DNA of 64,000 nt from G963717155 sp963717155 (GCA_963717155.1 OY970326.1:806001-870000), one strand, 5' to 3'; positions 52,557 through 62,033 are shown, numbered from the stretch's first letter. Translations and numbers: made by a program. Notes: generated from the sequence alone by a model not told the origin.

Positions 52557-53426
52557 GTGTCCAGCCGAGCCCCCGCGAGCGCCGGCTATGGCGTGCGCTC
52601 GATGACCGCCACGCTGCGGCGCGTCCTCGTCTCGTCGCCGGTTCCGGAGGGCGACTTCGCGGCCGCAGGCTGGCGCGAGCCCGATCCGGCGCTCCTCGAG
52701 CGGCAGCACGAGTCCTTCTGCGAGCTCCTCGACGGGCTCGGCTGCGAGGTCGTCGTGGCACCGGCGCCCGCTGGGCTCGTCGATGCGGTCTTCGCGTACG
52801 ACCCCGCGTTCGTGACGGGGGCCGGGACGATCATGCTGCAGATGGCCAAGCCGCAGCGCCAGGGCGAGCCCGAGCGGCTCGCGGCGGCCTGCGAGGCGGC
52901 GGGCGTGCCCCTTGCCGGGCGCCTGACCGGGGCGGCGCGCGCGGACGGCGGCGACCTCTTCTGGGTGGACGACCGGACGCTGGCGGCCGGGCGCGGATAC
53001 CGGACGAACGCCGAGGCGCATCGACAGCTCGCCGACCTTCTCGCGCGCGAGGGCGCCACGCTCGAGCGCTGCGACCTGCCCCACGACCGCGGTGCGGGAC
53101 ACGTGCTTCACCTGTTGTCCGTCGTCTCGCCGGTCGCCGACAACCTCGCGGTGGTCTTCGAGCCGCTCGCGCCCGTGCCGCTGCTCGAGCTCCTCGACGA
53201 GCGCGGAATCCGCCGTATCCCGATCGACGCGGACGAGTACGAGACACTCGGCTGCAACGTGCTGGCAGTGCGGCCGGGCGTCGTCGTGATCGCCGACGGC
53301 AACCCGCGAACGCGCCGCGCGCTCGAAGCCGTCGGCTGCGAGGTCCACGAGTACGCCGCATCGGAGCTGTCGAAGGGAGACGGAGGGCCGACCTGCCTCA
53401 CCCGGCCGCTTCTGCGAGTCGCATGA
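52557..53426 (+). CDS. Dimethylarginine dimethylaminohydrolase/arginine deiminase superfamily protein
   Basis: 289 residues from GTG 52557. Five-bladed propeller guanidine-modifying enzyme: VFAYDPAFVTGAGTIML, DGGDLFWVDDRTLAAGRGYR with TN, the catalytic His in RGAGHVLHLLSVV, and the nucleophile Cys in GGPTCLTRPLLR at the end. It hydrolyses a guanidino compound (dimethylarginine, arginine or a relative), giving citrulline-type product and amine. No neighbours of arginine metabolism are seen. ATG 52602 is an alternative start. Confidence 0.87.
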   Translation: MSSRAPASAGYGVRSMTATLRRVLVSSPVPEGDFAAAGWREPDPALLERQHESFCELLDGLGCEVVVAPAPAGLVDAVFAYDPAFVTGAGTIMLQMAKPQRQGEPERLAAACEAAGVPLAGRLTGAARADGGDLFWVDDRTLAAGRGYRTNAEAHRQLADLLAREGATLERCDLPHDRGAGHVLHLLSVVSPVADNLAVVFEPLAPVPLLELLDERGIRRIPIDADEYETLGCNVLAVRPGVVVIADGNPRTRRALEAVGCEVHEYAASELSKGDGGPTCLTRPLLRVA

Positions 53427-53466
53427 GCCGAGGAGCCGCCCGGGCTTCGATCGCCGGTCCTGACGC

Positions 53467-53472
53467 TATACT
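53467..53472 (+). promoter_or_regulatory. Minus-10 element upstream of the leuS leader
   Basis: TATACT with a weak CTTCGA 16 bases before it (53445-53450). Transcription from about 53479 would run into the terminator at 53506-53529 before reaching leuS. Confidence 0.55.
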
Positions 53473-53505
53473 CGACCCTCTGCGGAGAGCGACGCTCCGT
53501 CTTCC

Positions 53506-53529
53506 GCCTCTCTCAGGAGAGGCTTTTTT
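53506..53529 (+). terminator. Intrinsic terminator in the leuS leader (possible attenuator)
   Basis: GCCTCTC (53506-53512), loop TCAG, GAGAGGC (53517-53523) and six T (53524-53529): a textbook intrinsic terminator. It lies 33 bases before the leuS start, after its only visible promoter. A preceding hairpin CGGAG/CTCCG (53483-53499) and the sequence GGAGAG, which could pair with the terminator's 5' arm, offer an alternative fold. Confidence 0.8.
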
Positions 53530-53562
53530 GTGCCCGGCCCACGGTGCGAGAGAGGAGGCGCG

Positions 53563-56050
53563 GTGGAGCGCTACGACCCTCGGACGATCGAGCCGCGCTG
53601 GCAGCAGCGCTGGGAGTCCGAGCGCGCCTTCGAGACACCGAACCCGGAACGTCCGCCAGACGGCGACCTGCCCCGCTCGTACGTGCTGGAGATGCTGCCC
53701 TACCCGTCGGGCGAGCTCCACATGGGGCACGTCAAGAACTACACGATGGGCGACGTGCTGTGCCATCAGCGTCGGCGCGCCGGCCTCGCGGTGCTGCACC
53801 CGATGGGCTACGACGCGTTCGGCCTGCCGGCCGAGAACGCCGCGATCCGCGAGGGCGGGCACCCGCGCGAGGTGACCGAGCGCAACATCGTCGCGATCCG
53901 CCGTCAGATGAAGCGGATGGGCTGGTCGATCGACTGGTCGCGCGAGCTCTCGACGCACGAGCCCGAGTACTACCGCTGGACGCAGTGGATCTTCCTGCAG
54001 CTGTGGGAGCGCGGGCTCGCGTACAAGAAGGACTCGCCGGTCAAGTGGTGCCCGGTCGACCAGACGGTGCTCGCGAACGAGCAGGTCATCGACGGGCACT
54101 GCGAGCGGTGCGGAAGCCTGGTCGAGTCGCGCACGCTCGAGCAGTGGTACTTCCGCATCACGGCGTACGCGGATCGACTGCTCGACGACATGGCGCTGCT
54201 CGAGGACTGGCCCGAGCGCGTGCTGACGATGCAGCGCAACTGGATCGGGCGCTCGCACGGCGCCCAGGTGCGCTTCCACCAGCCCGAGCTCGAGGTCGAC
54301 CTCCCGGTCTTCACGACGCGCCCGGACACGCTGTACGGCGCCACGTTCTTCGTCGTCGCTCCGGAGCACCCGCTCGTGCCGCAACTGGTCGCCGGCAGCG
54401 ACCGCGAGGAGGAGGTGCTGGCGTACGTCCGCCGCACGGCTGCGTTCTCCGAGGAGGAGCGCGCACAGGACAAGGCCAAGACCGGCGTGGACACCGGACG
54501 CATCGTCGTCAACCCGGTGAGCGGCGAGCGAATCCCCGTGTGGGTCGCCGACTACGTGCTGATGGGCTACGGCACCGGCGCGATCATGGCTGTTCCCGCG
54601 CACGACGAGCGCGACTGGGAGTTCGCGCAGGCGCACGGTCTGCCGGTGCGGCAGGTCGTCGCGCCGCGGGATGGCGACGTGGCGGCGAGCGGCGCCTTCA
54701 CCGAGCACGGGCCCGACGAGGTGCTGGTCAACTCCGGCCCGCACACGGGCCTCTCGGCGAACGAGGCGATGCAGGCGATCGTCGCGGAGCTCGAGCATCG
54801 CGGTGACGGCGAGGGCCGGATCGCGTACCGCCTGCGCGACTGGCTGATCTCGCGGCAACGCTACTGGGGCTGTCCGATCCCGATGGTGACCTGCGACGCG
54901 TGCGGGCTCGTCCCGGTTCCCGAGGACCAGCTCCCGGTCGTGCTGCCCGACATCGAGGACTACCGGCCGAAGGGGCGATCGCCACTCGCTGCGGCCGAGG
55001 ACTGGGTGCGGACGACGTGCCCGACGTGCGGCGGCCCGGCGCGGCGCGAGACCGACACCATGGACACGTTCGTCGACTCGTCCTGGTACTTCCTGCGCTA
55101 CGTCGACCCGCGGAACGACACGGCGGCGTTCGAGCGCGATCTCGTCGACTTCTGGCTCCCGGTGCGCCAGTACATCGGCGGTGTCGAGCACGCGATCCTG
55201 CACCTGCTGTACGCGCGCTTCTTCACGAAGGTGCTGTACGACGCCGACCTCGTCGGGTTCCTCGAGCCGTTCGCGCGTCTCTTCACGCAGGGGATGATCT
55301 ACCGCAACGGCGCGAAGATGTCCAAATCGAAGGGGAACGTGATCGCGCCCGACGAGCTCGTCGAGCAGTACGGCGCGGACGCGACGCGGCTCTACACGCT
55401 GTTCATGGGCCCGCCCGAGCAGGACGCCGAGTGGAACGACGAGGCGGTCGCCGGCGCCTATCGCTTCTGCGAGCGGAGCTGGCGCACCGTGCTGCGGATC
55501 GCCGGAGCCGGCACCGGAATCGTGCGCGACGTCGGCGACCCGGCCGCCCTCGACGCGCAATCGCTCGCGCTTGCGCGCAAGGCGCACTGGGCGATCGACA
55601 AGGTGACGCGCGACATCGCCGAACGGCTGCACTTCAACACGGCGATCGCGGCATGCATGGAGCTGCTGAACGAGCTCTCGTCCGCGTCGGATGCGGCGCC
55701 TGCAGTCCAGCGCTTCGCCGCAGGGGTGCTGTGCTCGCTCGCGCAGCCGTTCGTGCCGCACGTCTCCGAGGAGCTGTGGAGCCGGCTGGGGGGCGCCGAG
55801 CTCTGGCGCGAGCCGTGGCCGGCGGCCGATCCCCGCTACCTCGAGCAGCGACTCCGTCACGATCGTGGTGCAGGTGAACGGCAAGCTGCGAGGCAAGTTC
55901 GACTCGCCCGTCGGGCTCGACCGCGAACAGCTCGTCGAGCGCGCGCGCGTGCTCGACAACGTGCGGTCGTACCTCGCCGACGCGGCCGAGATCGTCCGCG
56001 TGATCGTGGTGCCCGACAAGCTCGTGAACTTCGTCGTGCGCACCGCCTGA
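53563..56050 (+). CDS. leuS: Leucyl-tRNA synthetase (one frameshift)
   Basis: About 829 residues from GTG 53563 with AGGAGG (53553-53558). HMGH (53-56, in PYPSGELHMGHVKNY), the editing domain (TTRPDTLYGATFFVVAPEHP, GTGAIMAVPAHDERDWEFA), the zinc-type CDACG and CPTCGG segments, MDTFVDSSWYFLRY and KMSKS (585-589, in AKMSKSKGNVI). The anticodon domain ends with VQVNGKLRGKF and VPDKLVNFVVRTA. A frame change near 55845 affects only the last 65 residues. Bacterial single-chain LeuRS. Expression probably depends on the leader terminator. Confidence 0.95.
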
Positions 56051-56117
56051 CACTCCGGCACGCTTCCGACACGCCGGCGTGTGGCGCCGGCACGGTGATC
56101 ACCGCGATGCTCACCGC

Positions 56118-56696
56118 ATGCCCTCCGACCGTCGCCTCGTCCTGCTCGCCGTGGTCGTCGGCGTCGTCGCGCTGGTGCTCGTCGGGCGGCTCCTGCAGGG
56201 CGGGGGCGCGGCTGCGCGTCCACCCGTCGCGATCCCGACCGTCGCCCTCGCCACGGCTGCCGATCGCGCGCTCGGACCGGTCACCGTCTACGTTGTCGGC
56301 GCGGTGCGACGTCCCGGCGTGCTCGTGCTCCCCGCGGGCAGCCGGGCGCGCGACGCGCTGAAGCGGGCGGGGGGCGCGCTTCCGAGGGCCGACCTCGCGC
56401 AGCTCAACCTGGCGGTGCGGCTGGCCGACGGCGAGATGATCGTCGTCCCGCGGCGCGGGACGACGGCGCCGACCGTCGCGGCGAGTGGGCCGGGTACATC
56501 GCCGGTGATCGTGCACCTCAACTCTGCGACGCTCGAGCAGCTCGACGGGCTCGATGGCATCGGTCCGTCGCTCGCTGCCCGCATCGTCGCATGGCGCACC
56601 GAGCACGGAGGCTTCCACTCGATCGACGACCTCGGCCAGGTCGCCGGCATCGGGCCCGCCCGACTCGAGGCCCTCCGTGGACACGTCGCACCGTGA
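56118..56696 (+). CDS. comEA: Competence protein ComEA
   Basis: 192 residues from ATG 56118. One membrane helix (LVLLAVVVGVVALVLVGRLL, about 7-26), a SLBB domain (VTVYVVGAVRRPGVLVLPAG, about 52-115), and a helix-hairpin-helix pair (VHLNSATLEQLDGLDGIGPS, GGFHSIDDLGQVAGIGPARL). It binds incoming double-stranded DNA on the outside for transformation. Overlaps comEC by 20 bases. Confidence 0.93.
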   Translation: MPSDRRLVLLAVVVGVVALVLVGRLLQGGGAAARPPVAIPTVALATAADRALGPVTVYVVGAVRRPGVLVLPAGSRARDALKRAGGALPRADLAQLNLAVRLADGEMIVVPRRGTTAPTVAASGPGTSPVIVHLNSATLEQLDGLDGIGPSLAARIVAWRTEHGGFHSIDDLGQVAGIGPARLEALRGHVAP

Positions 56697-58884
56697 GGCC
56701 GTTGCCGGCTGCGTTGCCCCTGCCCTCGCTGCCGGCTTGGCATTGCCGGCGGCGTTCGAGTCCGGGCTGGTCGGATATCTCTGCTGCGGAGCCGCAGCCG
56801 GTCTCGCGGCGCTTCGACTGCGGCTGCCCGGTGGGCTCGGCGTCATCGGCGCCGTGCTGGCCCTGGCGCTCGGTGCGCTCGTGTCCGTCTCGCACCTGCG
56901 ATCGCTCGCGCAGGATCCGCTGGCGTCCGAGATCGGCGATCCGGTGCGCGGGCGTGCCGTCGTGACCGGGGCGGTAAGCCACGGCCAGTGGGACCAGCGC
57001 GCGATCGCGCGCTTTCAGGATGCGGACGTCCTGCTTCGAGTCACCGCATCGATCGAGACCGGGGATGTCGTCGAGCTCGAGGGGCGCCTGCGCGAGCCTC
57101 GTGGGCCGACGGCCGACGGTTTCGACGAGCGCACGTGGCTCGCCAGACAGGGTGTGCACGAGGTGCTCCGCGCGCGGTCGGCGCACGTCGTCGGGCGGCG
57201 TGGGGGAGTGTGGGGTGTGATCGACGCCATGCGCAGCAGCGCCCGCGACGCGCTTCGCGTCGGTGGCGGCGACGGCGAGGCGGTCGCCGACGGCGTGCTG
57301 CTCGGCGGCAACGACGGTCTCACGCCGGAGACGCGAGATGCGTTCCGGGCATCGGGTCTCGGGCATCTGCTCGCGGTCTCGGGCCAGAACGTGGTGCTCC
57401 TCGTCGCCGCGATCCTCGTCGTGTGCGGCTGCCTCGGCGTCGCCCGCGCCCCGGCACTCGGCCTCGCGATCGCGGCGACGGTGCTGTACGTGCTCGTCGT
57501 CGGGCCGGGCGCGTCGGTCGTGCGTGCCGGCATCACGGGTGTCGTCATCGCGGTGGCGTGGCTCGCGAACCGGCCCGTCGCGCGCTGGCACGTGCTGGCG
57601 GTCGCGGCGGCCGGGTGTCTCTGGCTCGACCCGTGGGCGGTGGTCGAGCCGGGCTTCCAGCTGTCGTTCGTCGCTGTCGTCGCGATCTTCGTCGCGGCTC
57701 CACGTATTCGACACTGGCTCGAGGGCACCTCGTGTCCGGCGCGGCTGCGCGAGCCGCTTGCGATCTCGACGGCCTGCACCCTCGCAACCGCTCCGATCGC
57801 GTGGCTCCAGTTCGATCGCGTCGCGCTCGCCGGCAGCCTCCCGGCAAACCTCGCGGCGCTGCCGGCGGTCGCGCCTCTGCTGTGGGTCGGCATCGCCGCG
57901 ACGCTCGTGCACCCGCTCGCACCCGCAGCCGCCGTGCCGCTCGCCCTCGCCGCGAGCGCGCTCGGCGAGTACCTGGTCGTCGTCGCGCACGCCGGCGCGC
58001 GGATCGATCACTTCGCGAGCGGGGCCGAGATCATCCTGGGAATCGGCGTCCCGGTGATGCTGGCGGCATTCTGGTTCACGCGTCCCCGGTACGAGTTCTT
58101 CATGATCGCGACGATCTCCGTGCTCGGGTTCGTGCAGCTTCTCGACCATGTCACCCACAGCCCGCCAGCCGCGTTCGCCTCGCTTCACGTGACGTTCTTC
58201 GATGTGGGCCAGGGAAACGCGACGTTGATCCAATCCACGGGGTTCGCGGTGCTCGTCGACGCCGGGCCGCCCGATGCACATCTCGCCCGGCGCCTTCACA
58301 GACGAGGGATCCACCGCCTCGACGCCATCGTTCTCTCGCATCCGCAGGCCGATCACGTTGGAGGCGCCGCGGAGGTGCTCGACACCATGTCTGTCGGCCG
58401 CCTGCTGGATCCTGGGCTCCCGACGGACGAGCGCTACGAACGCGACGCGCTCGCGGCGGCGCACCGACACGGCGTTCCGGTGGTGGTTGCGCGCACCGGA
58501 CTGGTGCTCCGAGCAGGCAAGGTCGACGTGCGCGTGCTCGGCCCGCGACACGTCGAGCCGGGAGAGGATCCGAACAGCGCCGCGGTGATCCTCGTCGCGG
58601 AGGAGGGCGACTGCCGTGTGCTCCTGCCAGCCGATGCGGAGGCAGCGGTCGAGCTTCCCCTGAACCTGCCGCAGGCGGGGGTCCTCGAGGTCGCGCACCA
58701 CGGCTCGGCCGACCCGGATCTCCCCGAACTCCTGCGCCGCGTGCGCCCACGGACGGCGGTCATCTCGGTAGGCCGAGGTAACAGCTACGGGCACCCATCA
58801 CCATCGACGCTCGCCGCGCTTGCCGCGGCCGGCGTGGGCGTGTTGCGGACCGACCGAATCGGTGATCTGTCGGTCGCCTGTTAG
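56677..58884 (+). CDS. comEC: Competence protein ComEC, DNA uptake channel
   Basis: 735 residues from GTG 56677. N-terminal helices and OB-like part (VTGAVSHGQWDQRAIARFQD), then the Competence domain with GLGHLLAVSGQNVVLL, VVRAGITGVVIAVAWL and PGFQLSFVAVVAIF, and a C-terminal metallo-beta-lactamase domain: VTFFDVGQGNATLIQ, SHPQADHVGGAAEVLD, and EVAHHGSADPDLPELL. The membrane part carries single strands inward and the C-terminal nuclease-like domain may degrade the other strand. With comEA it indicates a potential for natural transformation. Confidence 0.93.
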   Translation: MDTSHREAVAGCVAPALAAGLALPAAFESGLVGYLCCGAAAGLAALRLRLPGGLGVIGAVLALALGALVSVSHLRSLAQDPLASEIGDPVRGRAVVTGAVSHGQWDQRAIARFQDADVLLRVTASIETGDVVELEGRLREPRGPTADGFDERTWLARQGVHEVLRARSAHVVGRRGGVWGVIDAMRSSARDALRVGGGDGEAVADGVLLGGNDGLTPETRDAFRASGLGHLLAVSGQNVVLLVAAILVVCGCLGVARAPALGLAIAATVLYVLVVGPGASVVRAGITGVVIAVAWLANRPVARWHVLAVAAAGCLWLDPWAVVEPGFQLSFVAVVAIFVAAPRIRHWLEGTSCPARLREPLAISTACTLATAPIAWLQFDRVALAGSLPANLAALPAVAPLLWVGIAATLVHPLAPAAAVPLALAASALGEYLVVVAHAGARIDHFASGAEIILGIGVPVMLAAFWFTRPRYEFFMIATISVLGFVQLLDHVTHSPPAAFASLHVTFFDVGQGNATLIQSTGFAVLVDAGPPDAHLARRLHRRGIHRLDAIVLSHPQADHVGGAAEVLDTMSVGRLLDPGLPTDERYERDALAAAHRHGVPVVVARTGLVLRAGKVDVRVLGPRHVEPGEDPNSAAVILVAEEGDCRVLLPADAEAAVELPLNLPQAGVLEVAHHGSADPDLPELLRRVRPRTAVISVGRGNSYGHPSPSTLAALAAAGVGVLRTDRIGDLSVAC

Positions 58885-58915
58885 AGACTGCCAGAGACGC
58901 GAGTGCTCGACCCAC

Positions 58916-58921
58916 TAGCAT
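58916..58921 (+). promoter_or_regulatory. Leaderless holA promoter, minus-10 element
   Basis: TAGCAT, six bases, GTG 58928. Same pattern as hisA and the PilZ gene. Confidence 0.45.
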
Positions 58922-58927
58922 GGCGAC

Positions 58928-59932
58928 GTGTCCGAGGTGAAGCCGCTCGGTCCTGCCTATCTCGTACACGGCAGCGATCGCCCGAAGGTCGACCAGGCGT
59001 TGCGGCGCCTGCGCGACCGCATCGACGCAGCCGGCGGCTCGGTCGAGCGGATGCAGGCGGGCGATGGCAGCGACGAGACGACCGCGCCGCCTGCGGGCGT
59101 CGTGCTCGAGTGCAATGCGCTCGGGCTGCTCGGCGGGCCGCGGCTCGTGCTCGTGTCGGGAATCGAGGCCTGGAAGGCCGAGCAGTCGCTCGCAGTCCTC
59201 GTCGAGTACCTCGCGGCGCCCGCACCGGATGCCACGCTTGCGCTGGTCGCCTCCGACGCCCTCGACGCGAAGCACCCGCTGGTGACGGGCAAGCTCGCGG
59301 GTCTCGAGCTGCTGCTGTACAACCTCCCCGAGCGTCGTGGCCTCCCGGAGTGGATCGCGAAGGCTGCACGGGCGTCGGGCGCATCGATCGACCGTGACGC
59401 CGTGGCGCGCCTTCTCGAGCTCGGCGGCGACGACGCCCAGTCGCTCTCGAGCGAGATCGCGAAGCTGGCCGCGTATGCCCATGGCGATGTCATCCGGCGC
59501 GAGGACGTCGATGCGATCTCGGTGCTCGAGCGCGATGTCCCGCCGTGGGACCTGACCGACGCCATCGGCGCACGAGACGGGCGCGACGCGCTCGTCCAGC
59601 TGGGGCGCTTCCTCGACAGGCGCGACGGCGCCGTCGCCGCGGCGCTGCCCTCGATCTCGCGCCACCTGCGTCAGCTGTGCGTCGCGCGCCGGGCGCTCGA
59701 GCGCGGCGAAGGCTCGAAGGAGCTCGCGAAGACGCTGAACATGCGCTCCGAGTTCCCCGCGCGCAAGCTGCTCGACCAGGCGCGAGGCTGGAGCGACGAG
59801 CAGCTGTCGTCCGCGATCGTGCGGATCGCGCTCGCCGAGCGCGAGACGCGCGGTGACCGCATGCTCGCGTCGAGCTACCAGCCCGAGCGGATGTCGCTCG
59901 AGCGCGCGCTTGCCGAGGCGACCGGCGCGTAG
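58928..59932 (+). CDS. holA: DNA polymerase III subunit delta
   Basis: 334 residues, GTG 58928. AAA+-like clamp-loader subunit: AYLVHGSDRPKVDQALRRLR at the start, LLGGPRLVLVSGIEAW, LLELGGDDAQSLSSEIAKLA, and the C-terminal collar domain (LPSISRHLRQLCVARRALER, KELAKTLNMRSEFPARKLLD). It opens the sliding clamp. comEA-comEC-holA is a widespread gene order. Confidence 0.93.
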   Translation: MSEVKPLGPAYLVHGSDRPKVDQALRRLRDRIDAAGGSVERMQAGDGSDETTAPPAGVVLECNALGLLGGPRLVLVSGIEAWKAEQSLAVLVEYLAAPAPDATLALVASDALDAKHPLVTGKLAGLELLLYNLPERRGLPEWIAKAARASGASIDRDAVARLLELGGDDAQSLSSEIAKLAAYAHGDVIRREDVDAISVLERDVPPWDLTDAIGARDGRDALVQLGRFLDRRDGAVAAALPSISRHLRQLCVARRALERGEGSKELAKTLNMRSEFPARKLLDQARGWSDEQLSSAIVRIALAERETRGDRMLASSYQPERMSLERALAEATGA

Positions 59933-59934
59933 AG

Positions 59935-60312
59935 ATGTTGCGCGACGCCGCACTGGTCGCCTTCGTCGGCAGTCGGGAGCTGCACGTGTCGGACGGGTTC
60001 TACCGCGGCCTGCTCGGCCTCGAGGCGATCGAGTGCACGTCGTTCGCCAACGTGTACGACGCGCACGGGACCACGCTCCGGGTCACGCGCGTCGACGAGG
60101 TCGTCCGCGCCCCGTACACCGTGCTCGGCTGGAGCGTGCCGGACATCGCTGCGGCGGTCGAGTCACTCGCCGCGCGCGGGGTCGCGTTCAGCCGGTACGA
60201 CGGGCTGGAACAGGACGACGCGGCGATCTGGACCGCGCCCGGCGGCGCCCGGGTGGCCTGGTTCCACGACCCCGACGGCAACACGCTGTCGCTCTCGCAG
60301 CCCGCGAGCTGA
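59935..60312 (+). CDS. VOC-family (glyoxalase-like) protein
   Basis: 125 residues starting TTG/ATG at 59935. One VOC unit: VSDGFYRGLLGLEAIECTSF and WSVPDIAAAVESLAARGVAF, ending AWFHDPDGNTLSLSQ with the metal Glu position replaced by Ser (usual HDPDGNxLEL). Possible loss of a metal ligand, so it may bind rather than convert a ligand. Two bases after holA. Confidence 0.8.
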   Translation: MLRDAALVAFVGSRELHVSDGFYRGLLGLEAIECTSFANVYDAHGTTLRVTRVDEVVRAPYTVLGWSVPDIAAAVESLAARGVAFSRYDGLEQDDAAIWTAPGGARVAWFHDPDGNTLSLSQPAS

Positions 60313-60325
60313 CGGGCCGGTCGGC

Positions 60326-61090
60326 TCAGGTCTCGTCGGGAAGCTCGTACCAGCGCTTGCGATCGCCGACGCGGTCCCGCATCCGCCACTTCCTCGACTT
60401 CGGCTCGCGTTCGATCCGATCCCACAGCGCATTCGTCCTCGCGATGACGCGATCCCTCGCCTCGGGCTCGAGCGGGAGCGAGCCGATCTGCTCGCGGATG
60501 CGATCGAGATTCATCTTGGTCGTCCGCCACAGTCCCCAGTCGTCGGCGGTCAGCCCGGCGATGAAGTCGGCGTTGATCACCTCGCCGTCCTGCGTGCCGA
60601 CCTCGTGCCCGTGCAGCAGCGTCACGATGTCGAGCAGGTCCTTGTCGGTCAGCTCGACCACCTGGAGCTTGGTCAAGAGCAGCTCTGCGAGCGGGATCGT
60701 CGGCTCGTCGAGGGCGATCCGCCCCGTGATCGGGATCGTGTGGCACATCTCGAACTTGTCGACGAACACGTCGAGCTTGCGCTGGTTCGCCACGTCGTAG
60801 AACATGAGCCGGCGGCTCCCGTGCAGGGCGTTGAACTCCCGCGACGGCTCGTACCCGAGTCCCGCGAGCAGCTCCGCCGTCCCGCGGCCCGCCGCCCTGG
60901 TCGTCGTGAGGTCGATGTCACCGTAGGAGCGGCGCAGCGCCGCGGGGATGTCCTCGGTCGTGTGGAAGTAGATCGCGAGCCCGCCGATCAGGCGGACAGT
61001 CACGTCGCTCGAGCGGGCCGCGTCGATCAGGCGCCCGGCCTCGGCGACGATGTCGGCGAGCGGGGCCGCGCTCGGCTCAACCCTCGACAC
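60326..61090 (-). CDS. Nucleotidyltransferase-superfamily protein
   Basis: 254 residues. RLIGGLAIYFH, then RSYGDIDLTTTRA, the Gly-Gly plus Asp-x-Asp arrangement of the Pol-beta nucleotidyltransferase fold (AbiEii-like group), and RKLDVFVDKFEMCHTIPI. The C-terminal half (ADFIAGLTADDWGLWRTTKM, RTNALWDRIEREPKSRKWRM) is helical. No toxin or antitoxin partner is next to it; it follows the metallophosphoesterase with a 14-base overlap. Enzymatic target unknown. Confidence 0.75.
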   Translation of the reverse strand: MSRVEPSAAPLADIVAEAGRLIDAARSSDVTVRLIGGLAIYFHTTEDIPAALRRSYGDIDLTTTRAAGRGTAELLAGLGYEPSREFNALHGSRRLMFYDVANQRKLDVFVDKFEMCHTIPITGRIALDEPTIPLAELLLTKLQVVELTDKDLLDIVTLLHGHEVGTQDGEVINADFIAGLTADDWGLWRTTKMNLDRIREQIGSLPLEPEARDRVIARTNALWDRIEREPKSRKWRMRDRVGDRKRWYELPDET

Positions 61091-62033
61091 GCTGCACCAG
61101 TTCGATCCCTTCGTCTCCGATGTCGATGAGGTATCCGCGAAGGATGCCGTTGTTCGCCTCGCTGCCCGGGTTCACGCTGACCGTCGTGCCGAGCTTCCGC
61201 TCGCCGCCCGACTCGTGGATGTGCCCGTGCACCGACAGTAGCGGCTGTCGCTCCTCGATCACACGCCGCACGGCCGTCGAGCCGACCGGGCCGCGCAGCA
61301 CGTCTCCCGCCGAGATCGTGGGGCGCAGGTTCTGGTCGAGGATCGGCGCCGTGTCGAGTCCGGAGTCGTAGGGCGGGACGTGGATCATGAAGATGGCGCG
61401 CCGCGGATCGACGACCTGGTCGGCGAGCGCGTCGAGCCGCTGGTACAGCTCCTCCTCGGGCACCTCCCGCGGCGTCTGCCATGGCGTCTCGTTCGACCAT
61501 CCGTATGACAGCAGCTGGAGCCCGCCGGGGATGTCCAGCACCTTCCCGTCCGCGTTGATCGGACTGAACTCGGCACTGTCGAGGATCGGGTCGATCGCGA
61601 AGTCGTCGTCGTTTCCCGGGATCAGGTAGAGCGGCACGTTCGACTCGGCGAGGCGCTCGGTCGCGAGGCGCATCCATGCCTCGACGCGCTCGTTCATCAG
61701 CCGGTGCAGCAGCACGTCGCGCGCGGCGGCATCGTTGCTCAGGCGCTCCGCCTCCTCCCGCGGGCCGACGAACGAGTAGAAGCCGACGTCGGCGATGTCG
61801 CGCTCGAGCAGGGCGAGCTCCTCGTCGCTGCGCGCAGAGCGCTTGACTCCGAGGAGCTCCGCCTGGAAGCGGCGGTCGCCCTCGACGATCGGCACGATCG
61901 CCTTCCCCGTGAGGTCGCCCGCGACCAGCGCGATGTCCGCCTTGTAGACGTTCAGCTTGACGGCGTTCAGGAACTTCCGCCAGGCGGCCTCGGCGGCGTG
62001 GAAGTCGCTCGCGATGTAGAGGCGAGTGGCGAT
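61077..62033 (-). CDS. Metallophosphoesterase (probable ATC start)
   Basis: 318 residues when read from ATC 62033: ATRLYIASDFHAAEAAWRKF, with motif I Asp-x-His, VAGDLTGKAIV (motif II), LIPGNDDDFAID (motif III), MIHVPPYDSGLD and VHGHIHESGG (motifs IV and V). All calcineurin-type metal ligands are present. The first standard start codon (GTG 61895) would remove motifs I and II, and there is no ATG, GTG or TTG in frame upstream before a stop. Therefore an ATC start or a miscalled base is needed. Cytosolic phosphoesterase, substrate unknown. Lies 12 bases after the permease gene. Confidence 0.85.
   Translation of the reverse strand: MATRLYIASDFHAAEAAWRKFLNAVKLNVYKADIALVAGDLTGKAIVPIVEGDRRFQAELLGVKRSARSDEELALLERDIADVGFYSFVGPREEAERLSNDAAARDVLLHRLMNERVEAWMRLATERLAESNVPLYLIPGNDDDFAIDPILDSAEFSPINADGKVLDIPGGLQLLSYGWSNETPWQTPREVPEEELYQRLDALADQVVDPRRAIFMIHVPPYDSGLDTAPILDQNLRPTISAGDVLRGPVGSTAVRRVIEERQPLLSVHGHIHESGGERKLGTTVSVNPGSEANNGILRGYLIDIGDEGIELVQRVEG

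Noticed and set aside
53430..53562. T-box riboswitch before leuS
   Set aside because: The leader from the promoter to the terminator is about 50 bases, far too short for stem I, and no T-box sequence is present.
53398..56223. A 941-codon open frame opposite leuS
   Set aside because: It is the antisense shadow of leuS; composition is Arg/His/Val-rich and no domain is seen.
60326..61090. Nucleotidyltransferase as an AbiEii toxin of a toxin-antitoxin or abortive-infection pair
   Set aside because: No AbiEi-like or other antitoxin gene is adjacent; the partners are a metallophosphoesterase and a permease.
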